A DNA stretch of 64,000 nucleotides from Streptomyces lomondensis (GTDB lineage Bacteria; Actinomycetota; Actinomycetes; Streptomycetales; Streptomycetaceae), in assembly GCF_014651035.1 (NCBI RefSeq), contig NZ_BMWC01000001.1, positions 1,519,581 through 1,583,580 on the forward strand. The letters run 5' to 3'. The notes under the pieces are model-generated. The model made no database searches. It was not told where the DNA came from and saw only the letters and a list, made by a program, of their open reading frames with translations. Shown piece after piece: positions 1 through 6,481 of the stretch (positions are counted from its first letter, which is position 1; the number at the start of each line of letters is the position of its first letter). The position numbers were made by a program, and so were the translations under genes.

Positions 1-142
1 CGACGGCTTCGCCACGGTCGCCATCACCACCGGCAGCCGCGACCGCCACGGCCTCCTCCCCACGCTCACCGTCGACTGCCGGGCCTGCAACGGCACCGGC
101 ACCGTCCCGGCCCGCCGCGTCCCGGAGGGTGCGCGTGCCTGA
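1..142 (+). CDS. C-terminal end of a small mobile-element protein (partial)
   Basis: An open frame enters from the left edge (first whole codon at base 2) and stops with TGA at 140-142, so about 46 C-terminal residues are visible. It contains a C-R-A-C-N-G-T-G-T segment, the CxxCxGxG knuckle of zinc-ribbon and DnaJ-type proteins, followed by a basic tail. It overlaps the GTG start of the replication gene by 14 bases, so the two are probably translationally coupled. Small genes of this kind often precede repSA in actinomycete integrative elements, where several are transfer or spread accessories. The function of this one is not known, and the N-terminus lies outside the window. Confidence 0.5.
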   Translation, partial: DGFATVAITTGSRDRHGLLPTLTVDCRACNGTGTVPARRVPEGARA

Positions 143-1505
143 CCTGCTCGACCCGACCACCCTCGGCGACCTGCTGAGGGTGGCTTCGGCATCCGACTAT
201 GACCGCTGGCACGAGCAGATCCGCCGCACCGGCGGCTGCGCCGACCCCATCCACCTCACCGGCTGGACCCTGCACAAGGACAAGACCACCGGCGAGACCC
301 TGCACCACTACACCACCGCCAACGAGCCGGGCGGCCGTCTGCGCGTCGCATGCGGCAACCGCCGCGCCTCCCGCTGTCCCTCCTGCGCCTGGACGTACGC
401 GGGCGACACCTACCACCTCATCCGCGCGGGCCTGGCCGGAGACGACCGACGCGACATCCCCGCCACCGTCCGCGACCACCCGCGCGTCTTCGCCACCCTC
501 ACCGCCCCCTCCTTCGGCCGGGTCCACAACCGGCCCGACCGTGGCCTCTGCCGCTGCGGTATCCGCCACGGCGCCGATGACCCCGACCTGGGAACGGCCC
601 TGGACCCGGCGACGTACGACTACGCGGGCGCTGTGCTGTTCAACAACCATGCCGGGCAGCTCTGGCAGCGCTTCACCAACCGCCTGCGCCGCGAGATAGC
701 CGCCCGCGCTGGCATCACCCAGCGGGAGCTGAAAGAGTGCGCCCGGCTCTCCTACGGCAAGGTCGCCGAGTTCCAGAAGCGCGGAGCCGTGCACTTCCAC
801 GCCGTCATCCGCATCGACGGCCCCGACGGACCCGAGACCGCCCCGCCCGCCTGGGCCACGGTCGACCTCCTCGCCGATTCCATCCGTGCAGCTGCCGCGC
901 ACTCCTACACCTCGGTCTCCGTCCCGGTCGCCGACGACCAGCCAGCCCGCTCCTTTCGCTGGGGTACGCAGCTCGACGTCCGGCCGGTGAAGGCCTTCGG
1001 CGACGGCTCCCAGATCACCGAACAGGCCGTGGCCTCCTACGTCGCCAAGTACGCCACCAAGGCCGCCGAGACCACCGGCACCCTGGACCGCCGCATCGGC
1101 GAACTCGCCGAGCTCGACCGCCACCAGGTCCCAGACCACACCCGCCGTCTCATCGAGGCCTGCAAGGAACTCGACCCGCTCTACCCGGAACGGCGCCTGT
1201 GGGCCTGGGCTCACATGCTCGGCTTCCGGGGCCACTTCTCCTCCAAGTCCCGCCGGTACTCCACCACCCTCGGCGCCCTGCGCCAGGCCCGGGCCGACTA
1301 CCGCGCCGCCCAGGAACACGCCGCCCTCGGCTTGGACGACCGCGAGCCGGACACCGTCCTGGTCCTGGCCGACTGGCAGTACGCCGGACATGGCCACACC
1401 CCCGGCGAATCCGCCCTCGCCGCCACCATCGCCCGCGACCTCCAGCTCAACCGCGAAACCGCCCGCGAAGCGCTCGCCGCGCTGCCAGATGAAGGGGAGT
1501 GGTAA
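129..1505 (+). CDS. repSA: RepSA-like replication initiator of an integrative element
   Basis: The 458-residue protein resembles the RepSA initiators of pSAM2-type actinomycete integrative and conjugative elements, which start rolling-circle replication of the excised circle. Visible features are a C-x11-C-x2-C cysteine cluster near residues 75-100, a second C-R-C-G-I motif near residue 140, and the segment R-G-A-V-H-F-H-A-V near residue 220. That last segment is the HxH-type metal-binding motif expected of HUH replication initiators. The GTG start has GGAGG directly upstream, inside the end of the preceding gene. The gene is followed within 2 bases by the excisionase gene and then the integrase gene, the usual rep-xis-int order. 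The family assignment is from recognition of the sequence; the replication mode is inferred from the family. Confidence 0.85.
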   Translation: MRVPDLLDPTTLGDLLRVASASDYDRWHEQIRRTGGCADPIHLTGWTLHKDKTTGETLHHYTTANEPGGRLRVACGNRRASRCPSCAWTYAGDTYHLIRAGLAGDDRRDIPATVRDHPRVFATLTAPSFGRVHNRPDRGLCRCGIRHGADDPDLGTALDPATYDYAGAVLFNNHAGQLWQRFTNRLRREIAARAGITQRELKECARLSYGKVAEFQKRGAVHFHAVIRIDGPDGPETAPPAWATVDLLADSIRAAAAHSYTSVSVPVADDQPARSFRWGTQLDVRPVKAFGDGSQITEQAVASYVAKYATKAAETTGTLDRRIGELAELDRHQVPDHTRRLIEACKELDPLYPERRLWAWAHMLGFRGHFSSKSRRYSTTLGALRQARADYRAAQEHAALGLDDREPDTVLVLADWQYAGHGHTPGESALAATIARDLQLNRETAREALAALPDEGEW

Positions 1506-1507
1506 CC

Positions 1508-1708
1508 ATGCCGACTCGACTGCCCGATCGGTATCTCACGCCTGAGGACCTGGTCCAGCTCTTCGAGCTGCCCAGCGTCGAGACCGTCTACCAGTGGCGG
1601 AGGAAGCACATAGGGCCCCGCGGCTTCAGGGTCGGTCGGCATCTCAGGTTCGACCCGCAGGACGTACAGGCATGGGTCAAGTCCCGCATGGAAGGGGCTG
1701 CTGCCTGA
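1508..1708 (+). CDS. xis: Excisionase / helix-turn-helix DNA-binding protein
   Basis: This 66-residue protein is a MerR-like winged-helix excisionase. It reads Y-L-T-P-E-D-L near residue 8, then V-E-T-V-Y-Q-W-R-R-K as the recognition helix, then F-R-V-G-R-H-L-R-F as the wing, and ends in an alpha helix. Such proteins bend DNA at the attachment site and steer the integrase towards excision. The ATG at 1508 is preferred over a GTG at 1499 because the purine-rich GGGGAG ends about 8 bases upstream of it. The stop codon overlaps the integrase start (ATGA), so xis and int are probably cotranslated. Confidence 0.85.
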   Translation: MPTRLPDRYLTPEDLVQLFELPSVETVYQWRRKHIGPRGFRVGRHLRFDPQDVQAWVKSRMEGAAA

Positions 1709-2949
1709 TGGCCGGACACGTTCAGGATCGCTGGTACAAGGCCCTTCCCGGCCCGGACGGCAAGACTGTCAGGGTCAAGACCGACCGTTTCGGCGTCGGC
1801 CACCGCTACCGCGCCCGGTACATCGCGCCGGACGGCTCGGAGAAGTCGAAGAGCTTCCCGGACAAGCAGAAGCGCAAGGCCGAAGCCTGGCTGTCCAACA
1901 TCGAAGCGGACATGTCCCAGGGGCGGTACATCGACCCGGCTGCGGGCTCGGTGACCTTCGCGCAGTACGCCAAGGAATGGATGGCGGCGCTGACCATCGA
2001 CCCGGTGACTCGTGAGAGCGTGGAGATTCGTCTCAGGGTCCACGCCCTTCCGTACCTCGGCGATCGGCCCATGGCGTCCTTCCGGCCCTCGCACCTTCGG
2101 GCATGGATGCGACAGCTGGAGGAGACGGGACGTGCGGCGTCCTACCGACGGTCGATCTTCGCCAACGTGTCGGCCGTCTTCACGGCTGCCGTGGAAGACC
2201 GGATCATCGCGGAGAACCCGTGCAGGGCCCGTTCGGTGCGCGCACCCTCCCTCGACGGGCGCAAGGTCAAGCCCTGGTCCCTCGACCGTGTCATGGCCAT
2301 GTACAAGGCGCTGCCGGACGCTTACCAGGAGATGGTTTCCCTTGGGGCTGGCTGTGGGCTCCGACAGGGCGAGATCTTCGGCCTTGCCGTTGAGGACATC
2401 GACTTCCTCAGCGGCACGGTTCACGTAGTCCGCCAGGTAAAGCTCATACGCGGAGTGCAGGCGATCTTCGGCCCGCCGAAGGGTGGCAAGGAACGTCACG
2501 TACCGCTGCCCGAGACAGTCTCCTTCGCGCTGGCGGCCCACATCACGAAGCACGAGCCGGTAGCGGTCACCCTGCCGTGGAAGAGCCCGGACGGCCCGCC
2601 CGTCACGGCCTCGCTGCTGTTCGTCAACGCCCGGCGTCAATGGCTCCACCGGTTCCGCTTCAACCGGTCCGTATGGCGTCCGGCTCTCACTTCGGCCGGC
2701 ATACCGCTCGGACGCGAGAACGGCATGCATGCCCTCCGTCACTTCTACGCCTCCGTGCTCCTGGACGCGGGGGAGAGCATCAAGGCCCTGAGCGAGTACC
2801 TGGGTCACCACGACCCGAGCTTCACTCTCCGTACGTACACGCACCTGATGCCGAACAGTGAGGCGCGCACCCGGGCCGCCGTGGATCGCGTCTTCCGGGA
2901 CCCGGAGAGCACCGATGACGGCCCCGAAACGGCCCCTGAGGCGGGTTGA
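1708..2949 (+). CDS. int: Site-specific tyrosine recombinase (integrase)
   Basis: A 413-residue phage-type integrase. The N-terminal arm-binding region (about 30-80) is followed by a SAM-like core-binding domain (about 85-170) and the catalytic domain. The catalytic set is complete: R219 in G-L-R-Q-G-E, H341 and R344 in H-A-L-R-H, H367 in Y-L-G-H, and the nucleophile Y377 in R-T-Y-T-H-L. It would integrate and, with the excisionase, excise the element. The start overlaps the xis stop by one base. The gene is intact, so the element may still be mobile, but the transfer genes and the left attachment site lie outside the window. No tRNA or obvious attachment core was seen in the 145 bases that follow. 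Confidence 0.95.
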   Translation: MAGHVQDRWYKALPGPDGKTVRVKTDRFGVGHRYRARYIAPDGSEKSKSFPDKQKRKAEAWLSNIEADMSQGRYIDPAAGSVTFAQYAKEWMAALTIDPVTRESVEIRLRVHALPYLGDRPMASFRPSHLRAWMRQLEETGRAASYRRSIFANVSAVFTAAVEDRIIAENPCRARSVRAPSLDGRKVKPWSLDRVMAMYKALPDAYQEMVSLGAGCGLRQGEIFGLAVEDIDFLSGTVHVVRQVKLIRGVQAIFGPPKGGKERHVPLPETVSFALAAHITKHEPVAVTLPWKSPDGPPVTASLLFVNARRQWLHRFRFNRSVWRPALTSAGIPLGRENGMHALRHFYASVLLDAGESIKALSEYLGHHDPSFTLRTYTHLMPNSEARTRAAVDRVFRDPESTDDGPETAPEAG

Positions 2950-3094
2950 TCGTCTGACCTGCTCATGATTCAGAACAGCCACAACTGACGATCCCGTACG
3001 GATGACCCGGCGTGACCTCGCGGTGGTTTTGGCAGATGAACGGGTGGACGCAGTGTCCGATCATTCGCCGAACCGACGAAACGAGGACCGGGGC

Positions 3095-3319
3095 ATGAGG
3101 AACGAGCGGGGGCGGGCCGTGGGGCGCTGTCTGGTAGGGGCGGTCGCGGTGCTGGCGGTGTACTGGCTGCCGACGGGGGCCGCGCACGCCGACGAGACCA
3201 ACAAGGACTCGCACAACGGCCCCCGAATCGGGCTGATCAACACGGGCCAGGTCGACGACCCGATGGAGGACGTGCTGGAGCACACGCTGCTGTTCGGTGA
3301 CGGGTACGCCTGGAACTGA
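3095..3319 (+). CDS. Small secreted protein of unknown function
   Basis: A 74-residue product begins at ATG 3095 behind GAGG. It has a basic N-terminus (about residues 1-12), a hydrophobic core to about residue 31, and an A-H-A signal-peptidase site. That leaves a mature peptide of about 40 residues with a D-E-T-N-K-D-S-H-N-G start and a Y-A-W-N end. Similar short exported proteins occur in Streptomyces genomes but no function is recognised here. A strong hairpin follows 23 bases after the stop. It may be the first chromosomal gene after the integrated element. Confidence 0.5.
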   Translation: MRNERGRAVGRCLVGAVAVLAVYWLPTGAAHADETNKDSHNGPRIGLINTGQVDDPMEDVLEHTLLFGDGYAWN

Positions 3320-3342
3320 GCCGCCGGAGGGCACGTCGACGG

Positions 3343-3380
3343 GGCGGCCCGTATCGCAGACGCCTGCGATACGGGCCGCC
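3343..3380 (+). terminator. Strong hairpin terminator after the small secreted gene
   Basis: A perfect 17-bp stem (3343-3359 with 3364-3380) closes on a 4-base loop, ACGC. It has no U-run, as is usual in Streptomyces. Its place just downstream of the stop at 3319 fits an intrinsic terminator. Confidence 0.7.
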
Positions 3381-3455
3381 GGTTCGTTCGCGGGGAAGGA
3401 GTGGAAGACGTCCTCCTTCGTCCTCGACGTGCGCACCGGGAAGATCACGCGCTGA
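3381..3455 (+). pseudogene. Possible C-terminal coding remnant
   Basis: One frame reads through here and ends at TGA 3453-3455 with a hydrophilic, protein-like tail (G-K-E-W-K-T-S-S-F-V-L-D-V-R-T-G-K). It has no start codon or ribosome site and is cut off upstream by the hairpin. It looks like the tail of a gene lost by rearrangement near the element boundary. This is a weak call from sequence texture alone. Confidence 0.2.
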
Positions 3456-3479
3456 TGCTGCCCGCCGATCACGTGCTGA

Positions 3480-4388
3480 TCAGGTCCTTGTGAGCAGGTC
3501 CCTGTAGAGCGAGAGCAGCACGTCGGCCGTCTTGCGGTCGGCGGGCCGCAGGGGGGCGCGGACCGGGCCCGCGGGGAGGTGCAGTGCGGTGAGGAGCGCC
3601 TTGGTGGTGACGGTGCCCGGCAGGCCCGCCGACATCACCGCCTCGATGAGCGGGGTGGCCTGCTGCTGGAGGCGGGCTGCCTGTGTCGTGTCGCCCGCGT
3701 CGAACGCGTCCAGTACGGCGCGCAGGTGGTTCGGGATCACGTTGGCGACCGTGCTGACGTAACCGGTGCCGCCCACCGCGTACAGCGCGAGATTGTGCTC
3801 GTCGCAGCCCGCGTAGTACGCCAGGTCCGTGCGGGCCAGGATCTTCTGGGCGGCCAGGAAGTCATGGGAGCAGTCCTTGACCGCGACGATCCCGGGGTGC
3901 TCGGCGAGGCGGAGGATCGTCTCCGGTTCGATGCGGGTGCCGGTGCGGGCCGGGATGTCGTAGACCATGAGCGGGAGGCCGGTTGCCTCGGCGATCTCGC
4001 GGAAGTGGGCCTCGATCGCGTCCTGCGGCGGACAGCTGTAGTACGGCGACACCACCAACAGGCCGTCCGCGCCCGCCTTTTCGGCCTCCCGGGCCAGGTC
4101 GGCGGTGTGCCGGGTGTCGGGGGTGCCGATGCCGGCGATGATCGACGCGCGGTCGGCGACGGCCTCGCGGACCGCTGCGATCAGGGCCGACTTCTCGGCG
4201 TCCGTGGTGGTGGGGGACTCGCCTGTCGTGCCGGAGAGGACGAGGCCGTCGCAGCCGTTGTCCACCAGGTGGGCGGCGAGCTGTCGGGCGCCGTCCAGGT
4301 CGAGGGCGCCGGAGGCGGTGAACGGGGTGATCGTGGCGCAGAGGGTGCGGCCGAAGGGTGGGATGCGGGTGGGTGCCGGTGTGGTCAT
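3480..4388 (-). CDS. dapA: 4-hydroxy-tetrahydrodipicolinate synthase family protein
   Basis: A 302-residue class I aldolase-type TIM barrel of the DHDPS family. Family residues are visible: T54-T55 in S-G-T-T-G-E-S, Y143 in M-V-Y-D-I-P-A-R, R148, and the Schiff-base lysine K171 in V-A-V-K-D. The Y-D-I-P-x-R signature and conserved arginine favour a true lysine/diaminopimelate-pathway enzyme over the sugar-acid lyases of the same superfamily. It would condense pyruvate with aspartate semialdehyde in the cytoplasm. It is transcribed alone on the minus strand, diverging from a membrane-protein pair, with an AT-rich inverted repeat between them. Streptomyces usually has more than one dapA-like gene, so this may be the secondary copy. 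Confidence 0.85.
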   Translation of the reverse strand: MTTPAPTRIPPFGRTLCATITPFTASGALDLDGARQLAAHLVDNGCDGLVLSGTTGESPTTTDAEKSALIAAVREAVADRASIIAGIGTPDTRHTADLAREAEKAGADGLLVVSPYYSCPPQDAIEAHFREIAEATGLPLMVYDIPARTGTRIEPETILRLAEHPGIVAVKDCSHDFLAAQKILARTDLAYYAGCDEHNLALYAVGGTGYVSTVANVIPNHLRAVLDAFDAGDTTQAARLQQQATPLIEAVMSAGLPGTVTTKALLTALHLPAGPVRAPLRPADRKTADVLLSLYRDLLTRT

Positions 4389-4413
4389 GCGAGTAGTGTC
4401 GGCAGGCTGATTG

Positions 4414-4438
4414 TGTAGCTCTACTTAATTTTGCTACA
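4414..4438. promoter_or_regulatory. Inverted repeat, candidate operator for dapA
   Basis: TGTAGC (4414-4419) and GCTACA (4433-4438) form a perfect 6-bp inverted repeat around a 13-base AT-rich core, unusual in this GC-rich DNA. It lies 26-50 bases upstream of the dapA start, where a repressor could block the promoter. The regulator is unknown. Confidence 0.4.
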
Positions 4439-4576
4439 GGGTGTATGTAAGCGTTGCTTCTCGTTTTTTGGTGGGGGCGGCGGGGTGGCGGAGGGCCGGG
4501 GCGCAGGGGTAGTGAGGGGTCGGCCGGGTACTCGGGGTCCTACTTCGAGAGGAACTGCGAGAGGAGGCGGAACACC

Positions 4577-4996
4577 GTGACCGGGACCATGGATCAACGG
4601 GCCGTGCGCGACGAGCACCACTCCGTGGGTGAGCTCGTCGGACAGGCCGCGGAGCAGCTCTCCCGGCTCGTGCGGCAGGAAGTGGCTCTCGCCAAGGAGG
4701 AGCTGGCCGAGAAGGGGCGGCGGGCGGGACGTGGCGGTGGGCTGCTCGGTGCGGCGGGTGCTGTCGCGTACGCCGGGCTGCTCGCGCTGGCCGGTGCGGG
4801 TGTCGCGGCTCTCTCGCTGGTGCTGCCCGTGTGGGCGGCGGCGCTGATCGTGACCGGGGTGCTGTTCGTGATCGCGGGTGTGCTGGCCGCGGCGGGGCGG
4901 GGGCAGCTGCGCCGGGCTGCGCCTCCGACGCCTGAGGAGGCTCTCGGCAGTGTCAGGGCCGATGTGGAGGAGATCAGGGAAAGGGCGCATCGATGA
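4577..4996 (+). CDS. Phage holin-like membrane protein (Actinobacterial Holin-X / DUF1469 type)
   Basis: A 139-residue protein starts at GTG 4577, 9 bases after GAGGAGG. An N-terminal amphipathic, charged helix (S-V-G-E-L-V-G-Q-A-A-E-Q, then L-V-R-Q-E-V-A-L-A-K-E-E-L) precedes two adjacent membrane spans (about 60-85 and 90-112) and a basic C-terminus. This matches the putative actinobacterial holin-X superfamily, whose members are mostly chromosomal and not lytic. Its start overlaps nothing upstream, but its stop overlaps the next gene by four bases (ATGA). The pair recurs in Streptomyces and is thought to be envelope or stress related; the exact role is unknown. Confidence 0.7.
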   Translation: MTGTMDQRAVRDEHHSVGELVGQAAEQLSRLVRQEVALAKEELAEKGRRAGRGGGLLGAAGAVAYAGLLALAGAGVAALSLVLPVWAAALIVTGVLFVIAGVLAAAGRGQLRRAAPPTPEEALGSVRADVEEIRERAHR

Positions 4997-5361
4997 CGGA
5001 GCCGACCGGTGGGGCGAAGGGCCCTGACGAGCTGCGACGGCAGATCGAGCGGACTCGTGGTGAACTCGGCAACACCGTGGAGGAGTTGGCCGGGAAGGCG
5101 GATGTGAAGGGGCGTGCGCGGGCTCGGGCCGCTGATCTGCGGGACAAGGCCGGGGCGATGACCGTGCAGTTGCGGAGCAGTGCGGCGCAGGCGGGGCATG
5201 CCGTGCAGGACAGGGCGGCGCATGCGGGGCCTCGGCCGGTGCGGACTGTTGTGCAGGCCGGGATGCGGCATCCGGGGCCGGTGTTGGTGGCTGGGGCGGC
5301 TGCGGGGGCCGTGGTGGCTGTGGGGGTGGTGCGGTGGAGGCATGCGCATGGGCATCGGTGA
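4993..5361 (+). CDS. DUF3618 family protein
   Basis: A 122-residue protein. The N-terminus, D-E-L-R-R-Q-I-E-R-T-R-G-E-L-G-N-T-V-E-E-L, is the DUF3618 helical signature. It is followed by A-R-A-R-A-A-D-L-R-D-K helices and one C-terminal membrane span (about 95-112) with a basic tail. It is translationally coupled to the preceding holin-like gene (ATGA overlap), so the two probably act in one membrane complex. The function is not established. Confidence 0.75.
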   Translation: MTEPTGGAKGPDELRRQIERTRGELGNTVEELAGKADVKGRARARAADLRDKAGAMTVQLRSSAAQAGHAVQDRAAHAGPRPVRTVVQAGMRHPGPVLVAGAAAGAVVAVGVVRWRHAHGHR

Positions 5362-5568
5362 GGGGTGCCTGCGGCGGCCTGCGCGGGTGTGCTGGGGGTG
5401 CGCGTAGCGCCTGACGCCGGGTGTGGGTCGGGGCCGCGCCGGGGGGTGTCCGTCCTCGGAACGGCGCGATGGGGTGTCACACCGACTGACTGGCGTTGAC
5501 GCGCCAACCGCTGCGGGCGGACACCCCCCGACACGGCCCCTTGCGTCGTCCGGCGGCTGCGGGTCCGC
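5341..5568 (+). repeat. Long interspersed repeat, copy 1, with a 23-bp imperfect palindrome
   Basis: This stretch is repeated at 21067-21288. The two copies share an identical 68-base block (5408-5475 and 21132-21199) and an identical 51-base block (5495-5545 and 21220-21270), with diverged flanks. Inside, 5430-5452 can pair with 5518-5540 (21 of 23 bp) around a 65-base interior. Each copy directly follows a plus-strand gene, so it may act as a terminator or mRNA-stabilising element. It has no open reading frame of its own. Confidence 0.8.
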
Positions 5569-5657
5569 TCAGCTGCGGGCAGTCGTGCCGCTGGGGCGGC
5601 ACGGGTGGGCGCAGCGGCACCCCGCTCCGCCGGGCTGCGGACCCACCTGACCCCTGC

Positions 5658-5688
5658 TTGACCTCAAGCTTGGTCGAGGTTGAAAGGT
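5658..5688 (+). promoter_or_regulatory. SoxR-like promoter of the ABM monooxygenase gene
   Basis: TTGACC at 5658-5663 is a good -35. It overlaps a MerR-type dyad at 5661-5680 (ACCTC, an AAGCTT centre, then GAGGT), which lies just upstream of a poor -10 near 5681-5688. This layout, with a dyad in an over-long spacer, is typical of SoxR/MerR activation. In S. coelicolor a monooxygenase gene is known to belong to the SoxR regulon. I infer that redox-cycling metabolites induce the gene at 5729. Confidence 0.6.
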
Positions 5689-5728
5689 GGGGTGTGGACG
5701 CAGTCGGCGTACACAACTGGAGTGTTCC

Positions 5729-6433
5729 ATGAGCCGTCGGACCGAACAGCACCCCGATCTCACCGATCCTCGGATCGGTGCTCCCTTCTTCAGTACCTGG
5801 CGGGTGGGGACGCCCGAACGGCAGCGGCAGGCCGTGGAGGCCATCGCACGCGCCTGGGAGCGCCGGGCGTGGCCCACCGGCGATCTGCTGGGGTACCACG
5901 TCTATGCCGGGCACGACGGGGACACCTTGATGCACTACTCGCAGTGGCGGAACGAGCAGGCCTACGAGGCGTTCGTGAAGACCCACCGGCAGGAGCGGGT
6001 CGACGAGATCGACACCGCCGTGCCGGGGATCGAGCGGGTGGGGCTCGGGCGGTACCGGCGTTATCGCAGTGCTGGGAGGCAGGGCGCGGCGGCGCCCGTG
6101 CCGGGATGTGTCGTGGTCGTCGATGTGCACGTCGAGGGGCCCGACGCGGAGCGGCAGCGCGCCTGGGTCGACGCGGTGTTCGAGGCCATGGCGAGTGAAC
6201 CGGAGCCGCACCCCGGCGGCATCTCGGCCCACTTCCACCTCAGCACGGACGGCACCCGGGTCCTCAACTACGCCGAGTGGGAGAGCGCCCAGGCGCACAT
6301 CGATGCCCTGGCGGCGCCGGGGAACGGTGTCGGCTCGGCGACCAAGGAGTGGGAGCGGGTGCAGAACTGGCCCGGGCTGCTGGAGAGCGGCTCCGTCAGC
6401 CGCTACGACCACGTCCTCGGGCTCGTGCCCTGA
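5729..6433 (+). CDS. Antibiotic biosynthesis monooxygenase (ABM) domain protein
   Basis: The 234-residue product has two tandem dimeric alpha-beta barrel (ABM) repeats. The first (about 20-115) includes G-Y-H-V-Y-A-G-H-D-G-D-T-L-M-H-Y-S-Q-W and the second (about 130-225) includes G-I-S-A-H-F-H-L-S-T-D-G-T-R-V-L-N-Y-A-E-W. Such fused pairs mimic the homodimer of single-domain ABM proteins that oxidise quinone or polyketide substrates without cofactor. The start at ATG 5729 has GGAG 7 bases upstream. The SoxR-like promoter in front suggests a part in handling redox-active compounds such as self-made quinones. From memory it matches the SoxR-regulated SCO1909. The substrate is unknown. Confidence 0.8.
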   Translation: MSRRTEQHPDLTDPRIGAPFFSTWRVGTPERQRQAVEAIARAWERRAWPTGDLLGYHVYAGHDGDTLMHYSQWRNEQAYEAFVKTHRQERVDEIDTAVPGIERVGLGRYRRYRSAGRQGAAAPVPGCVVVVDVHVEGPDAERQRAWVDAVFEAMASEPEPHPGGISAHFHLSTDGTRVLNYAEWESAQAHIDALAAPGNGVGSATKEWERVQNWPGLLESGSVSRYDHVLGLVP

Positions 6434-6481
6434 GCGGTGGGCCGGCCGAACACCGGGTTCGGCCGGCCCTGACCGGCCGTC

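Noticed and set aside
3480..4388. Sugar-acid lyase instead of DapA
   Set aside because: The S-G-T-T-G-E and Y-D-I-P-A-R motifs match DapA, unlike the two sugar-acid members of the superfamily at 29272 and 34161.
4577..4996. Prophage holin as evidence of a phage remnant
   Set aside because: Holin-X/DUF1469 proteins are standard chromosomal genes in Streptomyces, and no other phage gene lies nearby.
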